Positions 1 to 8,682 of a DNA stretch of 64,000 bases are shown piece after piece (positions within the stretch are counted from its first letter, which is position 1; every line of letters begins with the position of its first letter). The stretch lies in the NCBI RefSeq assembly GCF_021699195.1, contig NZ_SSXE01000010.1, positions 62,001-126,000 on the forward strand, given 5' to 3'. Made by a program: the position numbers and the translations under genes. Origin of the DNA: Nonomuraea sp. MG754425 (lineage in GTDB: Bacteria; Actinomycetota; Actinomycetes; Streptosporangiales; Streptosporangiaceae). Under the pieces are notes generated by a model, which made no database searches, had not been told where the DNA came from, and worked only from the letters and a program-made list of their open reading frames with translations.

Positions 1-1
1 G

Positions 2-553
2 GGCCAGGCGCTGGCGGAGGCCAAAGAGCGTGGCTTCGACTCGGTGCTCACCCTGACCAGAGCACGCGCGATCAGCAAGAGCATGCACGGGGACCAGAGC
101 CGCTACCTGCTCGACCGCTTCCGCAGGGACACCTACGAGCACACCTTCCTGGACCAGTCGCAGACGATCGCCGCCGTCGACTCCACCAGCCTGCCCGACT
201 ACCAGACCAAGCTGCACCCGGACTTCCAAGGACTGCTCGGCAGCCTGACGAGCCAGGACCGGCAGCGGCTCTTCCCCGTCTACCAGAGGTTCCAGCAGGC
301 CGACGCGCGCATGCGGACCATGCCGGCCGAAGCGGCGATCAAATTCTGGGACGGAGAGCTGACCCGGACCTACGAGAGCTACGACAAGGTGGTGGAGCAA
401 CTGGTCCGGCAGCACGAGACGGGCTTCGAGCGGGCCATCGGCAGCGGCGACCGAGCCCTGGAGGCGCTCTGGCGATCGGTTCCCGCCGGGCTGGCCGTCG
501 GCGCGCTGCTCGTCCTGGCCGGAGTCTGGCCACGGCTGCGGGAGTACCGGTGA
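2..553 (+). CDS. GlnX-like membrane protein, C-terminal part (5' end outside window)
   Basis: The reading frame is open from the first bases, so the gene starts upstream of the window. The visible part is a charged, mostly helical domain, then one hydrophobic helix (about the last 25 residues, containing AGLAVGALLVLAGVW) and a short basic tail. That shape, followed immediately by a GlnH-type lipoprotein, matches the glnX-glnH pair that in actinobacteria senses amino acids for the PknG kinase; this is family knowledge, and pknG itself is not visible here. The stop overlaps the next GTG start (GTGA), which implies translational coupling. An internal GTG at 44 is probably not the start. Confidence 0.7.
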   Translation, partial: GQALAEAKERGFDSVLTLTRARAISKSMHGDQSRYLLDRFRRDTYEHTFLDQSQTIAAVDSTSLPDYQTKLHPDFQGLLGSLTSQDRQRLFPVYQRFQQADARMRTMPAEAAIKFWDGELTRTYESYDKVVEQLVRQHETGFERAIGSGDRALEALWRSVPAGLAVGALLVLAGVWPRLREYR

Positions 554-1350
554 GAAGACTGCTGATCTGCCTGATCCTGCTGCTCACCGCCTGCGGCACG
601 GCCCGGCCGGGCTCCCTCGTGGACAAGGACGAGCTGATCGTCGCCATCCGCCCCGACGTCCCGCTGATCAGCTTCCGGGGGCAGGACGGGGCCTACGCCG
701 GATTCAACATCGACGTGGCCGGATACCTCGTCTCCCGGCTGGGCAAGCGGATCCGCTGGCTGGAGATCAAGGCCGACGACCAGCTCACCGTGCTCACCGA
801 CGGCCGCGCCGACCTGGTCTTCGCCCACATGTCGGTCACCCCGGAGCGGAAGAAGGTGATCGACTTCGCCGGGCCGTACCACGTCGACTTCCAGGACATC
901 GCGGTCCGGCCGGCCGACAAGGGCGCCATCCGCGACGTCCGCGACCTGGAGGGCCGCAAGATCTGCTGGGTGCGTGGCACGAACATCGCGCAGCGGATCA
1001 TCGACGAGCGCCGGGTCAAGGCGATCGCCGTCCCGGCGCCCGACTACAACGTCTGCCTGGAGATGATCGAGGACGGCAGGATCGACGCCATCTCCACCAA
1101 CAGCCAGATCCTGGCCGGGCTGCTCACCAAGCCGGGCGTCGATCTGCACCTGGTCGGCGCGGCCTTCAACGAGCAACGCACGTCGATCGGCCTTCGCAAG
1201 GGCGACGTCGACGGTTGCGAGGAGCTCAACCGGGCCATCACCCGGATGTACCAGGACGGCACGGCCCGCAGGCTGCTGGACAAGTGGTTCGGGGAGTCGG
1301 GCATCGACCTGTCGGTGGTCTCGGTGCCGCAGTTCGAGGGGTGCTCCTGA
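550..1350 (+). CDS. glnH: GlnH-type amino-acid-binding lipoprotein
   Basis: A 266-residue extracytoplasmic solute-binding protein of the polar amino acid family (SBP_bac_3). A signal peptide ends in the lipobox LTAC with the lipidated Cys at residue 15. The body shows the family pattern: an early IVAIRPDVPLISF segment, a D/F-rich hinge near FNIDVAGYL, and TPERKKVIDFAGPY around residue 100. It overlaps the GlnX-like gene by four bases and no transporter permease or ATPase follows, which fits a receptor role toward a membrane partner rather than import. Transcription is probably stopped by the hairpin that begins inside its stop codon. Glutamine/glutamate binding is inferred from the family. 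Confidence 0.8.
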   Translation: MRRLLICLILLLTACGTARPGSLVDKDELIVAIRPDVPLISFRGQDGAYAGFNIDVAGYLVSRLGKRIRWLEIKADDQLTVLTDGRADLVFAHMSVTPERKKVIDFAGPYHVDFQDIAVRPADKGAIRDVRDLEGRKICWVRGTNIAQRIIDERRVKAIAVPAPDYNVCLEMIEDGRIDAISTNSQILAGLLTKPGVDLHLVGAAFNEQRTSIGLRKGDVDGCEELNRAITRMYQDGTARRLLDKWFGESGIDLSVVSVPQFEGCS

Positions 1351-1388
1351 GCGGTCCCCGTCCGTGGCCGGCGGGCGGGGACCGCTCA
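1348..1388. terminator. bidirectional hairpin terminator
   Basis: A perfect 13-bp inverted repeat (TGAGCGGTCCCCG at 1348-1360 and its complement at 1376-1388) with a 15-nt loop. It lies between two convergent genes and its left arm contains the glnH stop codon. There is no U-tract, as is usual in high-GC actinobacteria. Confidence 0.8.
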
Positions 1389-1402
1389 GGATCGAGCGTT
1401 GA

Positions 1403-2020
1403 TCACGTGGGCAGGCCGGTCAGCGGGGCGTCGTCCGATCCGACCGCCCCGCGGGTCGGAGGGCTGACGACCCACAGGACCTCGGCGTCGAGCGAGCTGG
1501 AGTTCGTGACCTTGTGCAGGACGCTGGAGCGGTACTCGATGCTGTCGCCCGTGACGAGCGTGTGCGAACTGTCGCCGAGTTTGAGTTCCACCGTGCCCGA
1601 CATGACGAGGATGACCTCGCTGGAATCGCCATGCTGGTACGCCTCGTCGCCGGTCGAACTGCCGGGCGGAAACACGGCCACGAAAACGTCGACGTCGCTG
1701 TCGGCACGGCGCGTGATCAGGGTTTTTCTCGCGCCTTTTCCCCAAGTCAGGTGCAGCCGGTCGCTTTCGTGCAGCACCGGGTCGCGCGGTTCCGGTTCCT
1801 CCGCGGCGAACAGGTCCGCCAACGGCACGCCCAGCGCGTTGGCGATCCGGTAGAGGGAGGCGACACTCGGTGCCGAGCGCCCGCGCTCGATCTGACTGAT
1901 GAAACTCTCGCTTAATTCGGATCGGCCGGCCAGTTCGCGCAGGGTCATCCTGAGTGCACTCCGGATGCTGCGGATCCGCTCGCCCATCTCCTGGTGGCTG
2001 TTCGCACGAATGGGACTCAC
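1403..2020 (-). CDS. XRE-family regulator with C-terminal cupin
   Basis: About 205 residues from GTG 2020 (an ATG at 1987 is the other reasonable start). An N-terminal Cro/C1 HTH contains LRELAGRSELSESFISQIER. It is followed by a cupin domain with PPGSSTGDEAYQHGDSSEVI and a hydrophobic C-terminal strand set, the architecture of PuuR and related sensors that bind a small ligand in the cupin. It reads away from the amidohydrolase at 2631 and is the first of two such regulators bracketing this catabolic locus. The 16-bp palindrome at 2401 may be its operator or that of the paralogue at 6364. Confidence 0.85.
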   Translation of the reverse strand: MSPIRANSHQEMGERIRSIRSALRMTLRELAGRSELSESFISQIERGRSAPSVASLYRIANALGVPLADLFAAEEPEPRDPVLHESDRLHLTWGKGARKTLITRRADSDVDVFVAVFPPGSSTGDEAYQHGDSSEVILVMSGTVELKLGDSSHTLVTGDSIEYRSSVLHKVTNSSSLDAEVLWVVSPPTRGAVGSDDAPLTGLPT

Positions 2021-2400
2021 CCGAGCTTCACTTGCAGTCGGGTCGGCCGCAGGCCGGCCACGGGACGCGGTCAATGGTGGGCGCGACGCATGCTCCGGCG
2101 CAGAGTGGGTCAGCACTCATGTCGGTGACCCGAGTTTTACTGAACGTGGAATTCCGCATGCTCGATGTGATTCCTGATGAGTTGGTTGCCAAGGTTTTCC
2201 GGCCGTTTGTCGCCGCCGAACGGCATCTCGTAGGAGCCTATTGCACCGTTGCGGGGAAATCTGCCCCGACCGCAACCGTCATGCGCCCGCCCCGGCGGGG
2301 CGTACGGACGACGTGGCGGACGCCTCACCCGTCATCCATGCCGTCCCCCTCGGGGCATCGAGCGCAGCCGCCGGCGCAGGGCGGTCGACACACACTAGTG

Positions 2401-2416
2401 CTTCAGCCGTCTGAAG
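2401..2416. promoter_or_regulatory. palindromic operator candidate (CAG-N4-CTG)
   Basis: CTTCAG-ccgt-CTGAAG is a perfect 6+4+6 inverted repeat about 77 bp upstream of the -35 box of the amidohydrolase promoter. It shares size, spacing and the CAG-N4-CTG core with the palindrome before the second XRE-cupin gene (6316-6331). A CTTCAG half-site also occurs at 2536-2541 just after the predicted start of transcription. Binding by an XRE-cupin regulator is inferred. Confidence 0.5.
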
Positions 2417-2492
2417 TAAACGAGAAGATCATAGCCGACCTCCGCCCGGGTCTCGTTCGCGTCACGACGGTGCGGAAACTTCCGTCCACCCT

Positions 2493-2521
2493 TTGACATC
2501 GGGGGGACGGGTGCCTACATT
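2493..2521 (+). promoter_or_regulatory. sigma70/HrdB-type promoter for amidohydrolase operon
   Basis: TTGACA at 2493-2498, a 17-bp spacer and TACATT at 2516-2521. This is a full-consensus -35 and a TANNNT -10, placing transcription start near 2528 and leaving a leader of about 100 nt before ATG 2631. Confidence 0.75.
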
Positions 2522-2630
2522 CTCCGTTACTACGACTTCAGAGAACTTTAGCGCCAGTTCAGTACCTGTGATCCTCCATGACGGAGTGCCCCGGGCCCTG
2601 GCTCGTCCGCTGGAGGAGAAGGACCCCCCT

Positions 2631-4334
2631 ATGACCACTCTCCCCACCGCCCGTCACGATCCGACCAGCCCCCAAGAAGCAGTGACCCGGCCTGGCAGCA
2701 CCCTCCTGCGGGGCCGCTTTCTCGACCCGAAACGCGAGCGGCTGCTCGACGCCGTCCTCGTGGCGGAGGGAACGATCCAGGAGGTGACCGAGCGGGGAGC
2801 GCGGCCCGGCCCTCTGTCGGACCGGGCCGGAGCGGTCGTCGACCTCCGCGCGCACGGCGACGTCGTGCCCGGCTTCGTGGACGCGCACACCCACCTCGAG
2901 ATCGGGGCGAAGGTCCTCGGCCTGAACGTCCCGGTGCACAGCCCGCCGATGACGTCGATCGACGACATCGTCGAGGCGCTGCGCGGCGCCGACCGGGCGA
3001 AACCGGGACCCGGATGGCTGGAGGCGCAGGGAAACCTCGGGCAGAGCTACCGGCTGCCCGAGCGTCGTTACCCGACCCGGCACGACCTCGACCGGGTGAG
3101 CGCCGAACGGCCGGTCATCGTGCGGTTCGGCGCCCACGTCTGGTGCTTCAACTCCGCGGGCCTGCGCCGGCTGGGCATCGACCGCACGACCTCGCTGCCC
3201 GACCCCGCGCACCTGGACTTCGACGCCGACGGCGAGCCCACCGGCATCACGAACGACCTCATCATGATCCGCAGGCAGCGCCCGGATCTGGCACTCCCGC
3301 AACCTGACGCCGACAGCTTCCGTGCCGCGCTCGTGGACGCGGCTCGTACGTACTTCACGTCCAGGGGAGTGACGACGATCGGGGAGATGAGCGACGGCGT
3401 CGGCGAACTCACCGAACTGCGCGCGCGGCTGGACGACGGCGCGATCCCGCTGCGCGTGGTGCTCTACGCCATCGATCCGGCGGTGACCGAGTTGCTCGCC
3501 GCCGGCCGGCTGGACGACTTCCGCACCGCCACCGACCGGCTGCTCGTCGGCGGCTACAAGCTCGCCGCCGACGGAGGGATCTCCGCACGTGAGGCCGCGG
3601 TGTGGCAGCCCTACCCCGACCGTCCGGGGCACCGGGGCAAGCTGGGCCTCACGCTGGAGCAGATCGCCGAGGTCGTCCGCCGGGCGGAGGAGCAAGGGCT
3701 CCAGGTGCTCGTGCACGCCGCCGGCGACCGTGCCATGGACCTGGCCCTCGACGCCTTCGAACAGGTCCGCGGCGAGCTCGGCTCATGGCGGAGCCGGCAC
3801 CGGATCGAGCACCTGGGCAACGTGTTCGCCACCGACGAGCGGCTCGCACGGTGCCGTGACCTGGGCATCCTGCCGGTCGCCAACATCGGGTTCCTGCACG
3901 GGATCGGTGACTCCATGCGAGGCGTCGTGGGCGAGGGATTCGAGAACGCCCCGCTCTACCGCCTGCGCGCCATCCTGGATCACCGGATGCCGGCGGTGGG
4001 GGCCAGCGACTTCGCGGGCGGCCTGCCCGAGATCTCCGACCCGCTGTTCCTCATGCGGGTGATGCGCGAGCGCCGCACCTTCGGGGGCGTGCTGCTGGGC
4101 CCCGGCGAAGCGCTGACGCCGTGGGAGGCGCTGCGCTCGGTGACGACCGACGCCGCGTCCGGGCTCCAGCTCGACGACCGGGTCGGCACCTTCGAGCCCG
4201 GCGCGCACGCCGACTTCGCGGTGCTCTCCGGCAGCCTCCTGGACGCCTCTCCCGAGCAGTTGACGGACGGCGCCATCCGCGTCGAGCAGACCTGGCTGGC
4301 CGGCAACCCGGTCTGGCGAGGTGAGACAGCGTGA
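2631..4334 (+). CDS. YtcJ-like amidohydrolase (metal-dependent)
   Basis: 567 residues from ATG 2631, chosen because GAAGGA sits 7 nt upstream and the amidohydrolase fold starts soon after; the frame is open further up but lies on the promoter. The metal ligands HxH are H86 and H88 in VDAHTHLE. Later family motifs are YKLAADGGIS, VLVHAAGDRAMD, HRIEHLGN and VGASDFAGG. COG1574 enzymes hydrolyse N-acyl, amide or imide bonds; substrate is unknown. It overlaps nothing but leads directly into the FAD oxidase, cupin and importer genes, so it probably processes an imported nitrogenous compound. Confidence 0.85.
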   Translation: MTTLPTARHDPTSPQEAVTRPGSTLLRGRFLDPKRERLLDAVLVAEGTIQEVTERGARPGPLSDRAGAVVDLRAHGDVVPGFVDAHTHLEIGAKVLGLNVPVHSPPMTSIDDIVEALRGADRAKPGPGWLEAQGNLGQSYRLPERRYPTRHDLDRVSAERPVIVRFGAHVWCFNSAGLRRLGIDRTTSLPDPAHLDFDADGEPTGITNDLIMIRRQRPDLALPQPDADSFRAALVDAARTYFTSRGVTTIGEMSDGVGELTELRARLDDGAIPLRVVLYAIDPAVTELLAAGRLDDFRTATDRLLVGGYKLAADGGISAREAAVWQPYPDRPGHRGKLGLTLEQIAEVVRRAEEQGLQVLVHAAGDRAMDLALDAFEQVRGELGSWRSRHRIEHLGNVFATDERLARCRDLGILPVANIGFLHGIGDSMRGVVGEGFENAPLYRLRAILDHRMPAVGASDFAGGLPEISDPLFLMRVMRERRTFGGVLLGPGEALTPWEALRSVTTDAASGLQLDDRVGTFEPGAHADFAVLSGSLLDASPEQLTDGAIRVEQTWLAGNPVWRGETA

Positions 4335-4413
4335 GGCGGGCCCGCACACGTCACCGGTGCTGCGCAGCAACGATCATCCGCGGCGTCCGCCGCCAAACCG
4401 ACAGGGAGTCCAT

Positions 4414-5790
4414 GTGACAGTCAACGGCGACGTGTCCTTCTGGTACCGGGAGCCGGGGCTGCCGACGCCCCGTCCCGCGCTCGCCGGCTCCGTCGAGGCC
4501 GATGTGTGCATCGTGGGCGCCGGCTTCACCGGGCTGTGGACCGCCTACTACCTGAAGAAGGCCGATCCCGGGCTGGACATCGCGGTGGTCGAGCGGCGGT
4601 TCGCCGGGTTCGGCGCGTCGGGCCGCAACGGCGGCTGGCTGACCGCCGCGCTGGCGGGATCGCCGCGCCGGTTCGCCGAGACCCACGGCAGGCCGGGCGT
4701 ACAGGCGCTCCAGCAGGCCATGAACGCGACCATCGACGAGGTGATCGGGGTCGCCGCGGCCGAGGGGATCGACGCCGACATCGTCAAGGGCGGGATTCTC
4801 CGCGTCGCGCACGTTCCCTCCCAGGTGCCCAGGCTGCGGGAGGGCGTGGACAGCGCCCGCGCGTGGGGCGACGAGGACGTCGAACTGCTCGACGCCGCGC
4901 AGACCAGGAAGCGCATCGGCATCCCCGCGGCCCTGGGCGCCTCGTTCAACCCGCACTGTGCCCGGATCCAGCCGGCCAAGCTCGTCCAGGGGCTGGCGAG
5001 GGTGGTGGAGGAACTGGGGGTGCGGATCTACGAGTCCACACCCGTCACCGAGATCGTGCCGCACGAGGCGCGTACGCCGTCCGGCACGGTACGGGCGAAG
5101 TACGTGCTGCGCGCGACGGAAGGCTTCACCGCCGGTCTGAACGGCGAACGCCGGACGTGGCTGCCGATGAACTCGTCGCTGATCGTCACGGAACGGCTGC
5201 CGGAGGCGGTCTGGGACGAGATCGGCTGGGAGGGCAGGGAACTGCTCGGCGACCTGTCGCACACCTACATCTACGCGCAGCGGACCGCCGACGACCGGAT
5301 CGCGATCGGCGGGCGCGGCGTCCCCTACCTGTTCGGCTCCCGTACGGACGTGGACGGGCGCACGCACGCCGCGACGGTGCGCGCGCTGCGCCAGGCCCTG
5401 GTCCGGCTCTTCCCCATGCTGCGGGACGTCGCGATCGAGCACTCGTGGTGCGGCGTGCTCGGCGTGCCCCGCGACTGGTGCTCCACCGCCGTGGTCGATC
5501 AGCGGACCGGGCTGGGCTGGGCCGGCGGGTACGTGGGGCACGGGGTGGCGACCACCAACCTGGCCGGCCGTACCCTGCGCGACCTGGTCCTCGGCGCTGA
5601 CACCGAGTTGACGGAGCTGCCCTGGGTCGGCCGCGAGGTACGCAGGTGGGAGCCGGAGCCGCTGCGCTGGATCGGCGTGCGTGCCATGTACGCCGCCTAC
5701 CGCGTGGCCGATCGCGTCGAGATAGCGCGCGGCCGGCCGGCGACCTCCCTCATTGCCCGGGCGGCGGATCTCGTCGCGCGCCGCAACTGA
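4414..5790 (+). CDS. FAD-dependent oxidoreductase, DAO/PuuB-like
   Basis: 458 residues from GTG 4414, preceded by GGGAG. The N-terminus VSFWYREPG is followed by the dinucleotide-binding GAGFTG at residues 35-40 and FGASGRNGGW, which is characteristic of the gamma-glutamylputrescine oxidase and glycine/amine oxidase branch of the DAO family. The C-terminal GWAGGYVGHGVATTNLAGR is the second FAD-contact region. Together with a PuuR-like regulator and a small cupin this points to oxidation of an amine released or imported by the cluster. The true substrate is not visible from sequence. Confidence 0.85.
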   Translation: MTVNGDVSFWYREPGLPTPRPALAGSVEADVCIVGAGFTGLWTAYYLKKADPGLDIAVVERRFAGFGASGRNGGWLTAALAGSPRRFAETHGRPGVQALQQAMNATIDEVIGVAAAEGIDADIVKGGILRVAHVPSQVPRLREGVDSARAWGDEDVELLDAAQTRKRIGIPAALGASFNPHCARIQPAKLVQGLARVVEELGVRIYESTPVTEIVPHEARTPSGTVRAKYVLRATEGFTAGLNGERRTWLPMNSSLIVTERLPEAVWDEIGWEGRELLGDLSHTYIYAQRTADDRIAIGGRGVPYLFGSRTDVDGRTHAATVRALRQALVRLFPMLRDVAIEHSWCGVLGVPRDWCSTAVVDQRTGLGWAGGYVGHGVATTNLAGRTLRDLVLGADTELTELPWVGREVRRWEPEPLRWIGVRAMYAAYRVADRVEIARGRPATSLIARAADLVARRN

Positions 5791-5817
5791 CCCATGCTGA
5801 ACGAGAGAAAGGCATAC

Positions 5818-6165
5818 ATGAGTATTTTTCTGCCCGACGCATTGACCGCCGACCTCGGCTCGTCCGGGCCGAAGCCCACCTCGATCGCCGGCGACCAGGT
5901 GGAAGCGGTCCTGAAGGTCTGGACGGCCCATGACGACGCGGCCGCCACCGGCGTGTGGGAATGCACGCCCGGCACCTTCACGGCCGTCCGCGACGGACAC
6001 CATGAGATCTGCCAGATTCTGGTGGGCCGCGCGACGGTCGTGGAGGAGGGCGGCACGCCGATCGAGATCGGCCCCGGCAGCACGCTGGTCCTGCCGGACG
6101 GCTGGCGCGGGGAATGGCGGGTGCACGAGACCATCCGGAAGGTCTACGTGACCGTGCGCACCTGA
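5818..6165 (+). CDS. small cupin protein (DUF861-like)
   Basis: A 115-residue single-cupin protein from ATG 5818 with an AGAAAGG ribosome site. The two cupin stretches are VWECTPGTFTAVRDGHHEICQILVGR and GPGSTLVLPDGWRGEWRVHETIRKVY (shown here only in part: GTFTAVRDGHHE and PDGWRGEWRVHE). DUF861-type cupins often accompany DAO-family oxidases. Possible roles are handling an unstable imine/ureido product or ligand binding; neither is shown by the sequence. It lies 28 bp after the oxidase and is probably co-transcribed. Confidence 0.75.
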   Translation: MSIFLPDALTADLGSSGPKPTSIAGDQVEAVLKVWTAHDDAAATGVWECTPGTFTAVRDGHHEICQILVGRATVVEEGGTPIEIGPGSTLVLPDGWRGEWRVHETIRKVYVTVRT

Positions 6166-6315
6166 CCGCCGTTTCGAGCGCCTGCCCTTCACCTCTGCTT
6201 CAGCAGCATTTCCGGCTGCCCGTCGGCAAAACGCCTGGTGAGGCCACCGATCCAGCGGTAATCGCGCAGCTTTGTTAAGACGACTTTGCTAATACAGCAG
6301 AGGTATTGCCTATAG

Positions 6316-6331
6316 GTACAGCTCTCTGTAC
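6316..6331. promoter_or_regulatory. palindromic operator candidate (CAG-N4-CTG)
   Basis: GTACAG-ctct-CTGTAC, a perfect 6+4+6 inverted repeat 32 bp before the start of the second XRE-cupin gene and just after AT-rich promoter-like DNA (TTGCTA at 6286, TATAGG at 6311, spacer 19). Its position suggests autoregulation of the gene and of the importer downstream. Confidence 0.5.
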
Positions 6332-6363
6332 TGTCATCTCACCAATAGGAGGTCTTTCGTCCG

Positions 6364-6957
6364 ATGGATCGCGAATTGCCGGCATCGCCCGGGAAGCCGA
6401 GCGGCGACGGCAGCGACTCGATCGGGTCTCGGCTGCGGCGGCGCAGGCGGGCGAAGCGGATGACCTTGCGCGAGGTCGCTCAGCTCACCGGTCTGTCGGA
6501 GGGATACATCTCCCAACTCGAGCGAGGTCGCGTGACCGGCAGCATCGCCAGCCTGCAGAAGCTGACGAAGGCGCTCGGCCTGAACGTCGGCGAGTTGTTC
6601 GTCGAGACGACGGACGAGGCGCCGGCGGTCCTCCACGCGAGCGCGGCCCGCGGGTACGCCTTCGGCGTCAACGCCCGGAAACTGCGACTGACCCCGACCT
6701 CCCACCAATTTCTCGAGGCGTTTCTCGGCGAGTTCGAACCCGGCGGATCGACGGGCGACGCCCCCTACAGCCACGGGGACTCCGAAGAGCTCCTGCTCGT
6801 CCTGGAAGGCGAGATCGAAACCGTCATCGACGGGGTCACTCACCGGCTCTCCGCGCTCGACTCCATCACCTATTCCAGCCGGAGTCCTCACAAGGTCACC
6901 GCCGTGGGAGAACGACCCGCCCGCGTGCTCTGGGCGATCGCCCCGCCCAGTTACTGA
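6364..6957 (+). CDS. XRE-family regulator with C-terminal cupin (second copy)
   Basis: 197 residues, ATG 6364 with a strong AGGAGGT site. The HTH covers about residues 20-75 (MTLREVAQLTGLSEGYISQL) and the cupin follows (FEPGGSTGDAPYSHGDSEEL). It is clearly homologous to the regulator at 1403 but not recently duplicated, as the two differ at many positions. It sits at the head of the ABC importer operon with only about 110 bp between, so it probably controls import in response to the substrate. Confidence 0.85.
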   Translation: MDRELPASPGKPSGDGSDSIGSRLRRRRRAKRMTLREVAQLTGLSEGYISQLERGRVTGSIASLQKLTKALGLNVGELFVETTDEAPAVLHASAARGYAFGVNARKLRLTPTSHQFLEAFLGEFEPGGSTGDAPYSHGDSEELLLVLEGEIETVIDGVTHRLSALDSITYSSRSPHKVTAVGERPARVLWAIAPPSY

Positions 6958-7070
6958 AATTCGGAGAAAGACCTATGGCCACCACAGGTTCCAGTAGTCC
7001 GCAAAGGGGCGGACGGATACCGCGACCCCGGCGGAAGCAGCGATCCGAGGCCGGTTCTGAAGGAGAAATC

Positions 7071-8639
7071 ATGACGAGGAGACTCACCGCCGGCAGGCGT
7101 TCTCGGCTGGCCACGTTCGGTGCGATCACGGTGGTGGCGACGCTGTTCCTGACCGCCTGCGGCGGCGGCGACGGCGCCGGCGGCAAGAGCGCGGACGACG
7201 GGATCGTGGTGATCGGAGACCCGGCCGAGGCCGTCAGCCTGGATCCGGCCGACGACACGAGCGTCTCGGGATACGCGCGCAAGTACCTGTTCTACGAGAC
7301 GCTGCTGGAGCGTACCGAGAGCGGCGAGATGAAGCCGGTGCTGGCCACCGAATGGAAGCAACTCGACAAGCGCACCTACGAGTTCACCCTGCGGCCCGGC
7401 GTCACCTTCCACGACGGTGCGAAGCTGACCGCCGAAGACGTCGTCTTCAGCATCGAGCGGCTGATCAAGGGCGACTACCAGGACACGGTGAACACCGAGC
7501 CGTACTTCGCCTCCGCCGAGGCCGTGGACGACCTCACCGTGAAGGTCTCGTCGATCGACCCGCTGGGGACCTTCCTGCCGCGTGTCGCGGGCATCCGGAT
7601 CGTGCCGAAGCACGTGGTCGAGAAGGTCGGCGACCAGCAGTTCGCCCGCAGCCCCGTCGGCACCGGCCCGTTCACGTTCACGTCCTGGACGCGTGACTCC
7701 GAGCTGCGCGCCACCGCGTTCGCCGGCTACTGGGGCCAGAAGCCGGTCGCGAAGGGCATCACCTACCGCGTCCTTCCCGAGGCGTCGGCCCGGATGTCCG
7801 CGCTGACCAGCGGCGAGATCGACGTGGCGCTGAACCTGCCCAAGGAGACCACGGCCCAGCTCGAGTCGGCCGACTGCTGCAAGGTCGCGACCACGCCGAC
7901 CAACCGCGTGTTCTTCATCGGGATGAACACCAACCAGGAGCCGCTGAACAAGCCCAAGGTCCGGCAGGCGCTCAACTACGCGATCGACAAGGAGACCCTG
8001 AGCCGGACCATCATGTCCGGCAACGTGAAGCTCCACGGCGACGGCAAGTCGCTGATGTTCGGCGAGAGCATCACGGGGTTCGACCCGGACGTGACCGGCT
8101 ACCCGTACGACCCGGAGAAGGCCAAGGCCCTGCTCGCCGAGGCCGGCTACCCCAACGGGATCGACATCACCTTCGCCGGGCCGCGGGCCCGCTACCCCAA
8201 CGACGCGGCACTGGTCGAGGCCATGGCCGAGATGCTGAAGAAGGCCGGGGTCAACGCCAAGGTCGATCTGACCGAATGGAACACGTACTGGCCGAAGACG
8301 CAGGCCGGTGACCAGCCGGGGCTCTGGGTGCTCTCCCTGGGGAACTCCGTCTGGGACGCCGAGTACTACCTGACGACCTACCTCTCCTCGCTGGGCCGCG
8401 GCTACTTCTCGACGCCCGAGACCGACGCCGAGATCAAGGCCCAGCGCGCCGAGACCGATCCGGAGGCCCGCACCGAACGGCTACGCAAGATCACGAAGGA
8501 ACTCGTCGAGCAGCAGGCCCCGTGGATCTTCCTGTGGGACATGGTCGATCTGCACGGTGTGAGCGCTTCCGTCCAGGGCTTCAAGGTCGGCCTGGACCAG
8601 CGCATCGACGAGAAGACGATCTCGGTGTCGGGTTCATGA
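7071..8639 (+). CDS. peptide-type ABC importer, substrate-binding lipoprotein
   Basis: 522 residues from ATG 7071 with AAGGAG before it. The signal peptide ends in the lipobox LTAC with Cys at residue 30. The mature part follows the SBP_bac_5 pattern (EWKQLDKRTYEFTLRPGVTF, then VGTGPFTF, then VRQALNYAIDKE). It delivers substrate to the permeases downstream. The family takes up oligopeptides, nickel or opine- and glycoside-like compounds; here the hydrolase/oxidase neighbours suggest an amide or amine conjugate. Confidence 0.9.
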   Translation: MTRRLTAGRRSRLATFGAITVVATLFLTACGGGDGAGGKSADDGIVVIGDPAEAVSLDPADDTSVSGYARKYLFYETLLERTESGEMKPVLATEWKQLDKRTYEFTLRPGVTFHDGAKLTAEDVVFSIERLIKGDYQDTVNTEPYFASAEAVDDLTVKVSSIDPLGTFLPRVAGIRIVPKHVVEKVGDQQFARSPVGTGPFTFTSWTRDSELRATAFAGYWGQKPVAKGITYRVLPEASARMSALTSGEIDVALNLPKETTAQLESADCCKVATTPTNRVFFIGMNTNQEPLNKPKVRQALNYAIDKETLSRTIMSGNVKLHGDGKSLMFGESITGFDPDVTGYPYDPEKAKALLAEAGYPNGIDITFAGPRARYPNDAALVEAMAEMLKKAGVNAKVDLTEWNTYWPKTQAGDQPGLWVLSLGNSVWDAEYYLTTYLSSLGRGYFSTPETDAEIKAQRAETDPEARTERLRKITKELVEQQAPWIFLWDMVDLHGVSASVQGFKVGLDQRIDEKTISVSGS

Positions 8640-8682
8640 TCCGCATCCCCCCGACCACCCCGCGGACGGGCTGGAGGCGGTC

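Noticed and set aside
4351..6192. 613-residue open frame opposite the FAD oxidase
   Set aside because: Antisense shadow rich in Arg/Gly/Asp with no recognisable motif.
6306..7070. N-terminal extension of the substrate-binding lipoprotein
   Set aside because: It overlaps the XRE-cupin gene in another frame, and the signal peptide with lipobox begins at 7071.
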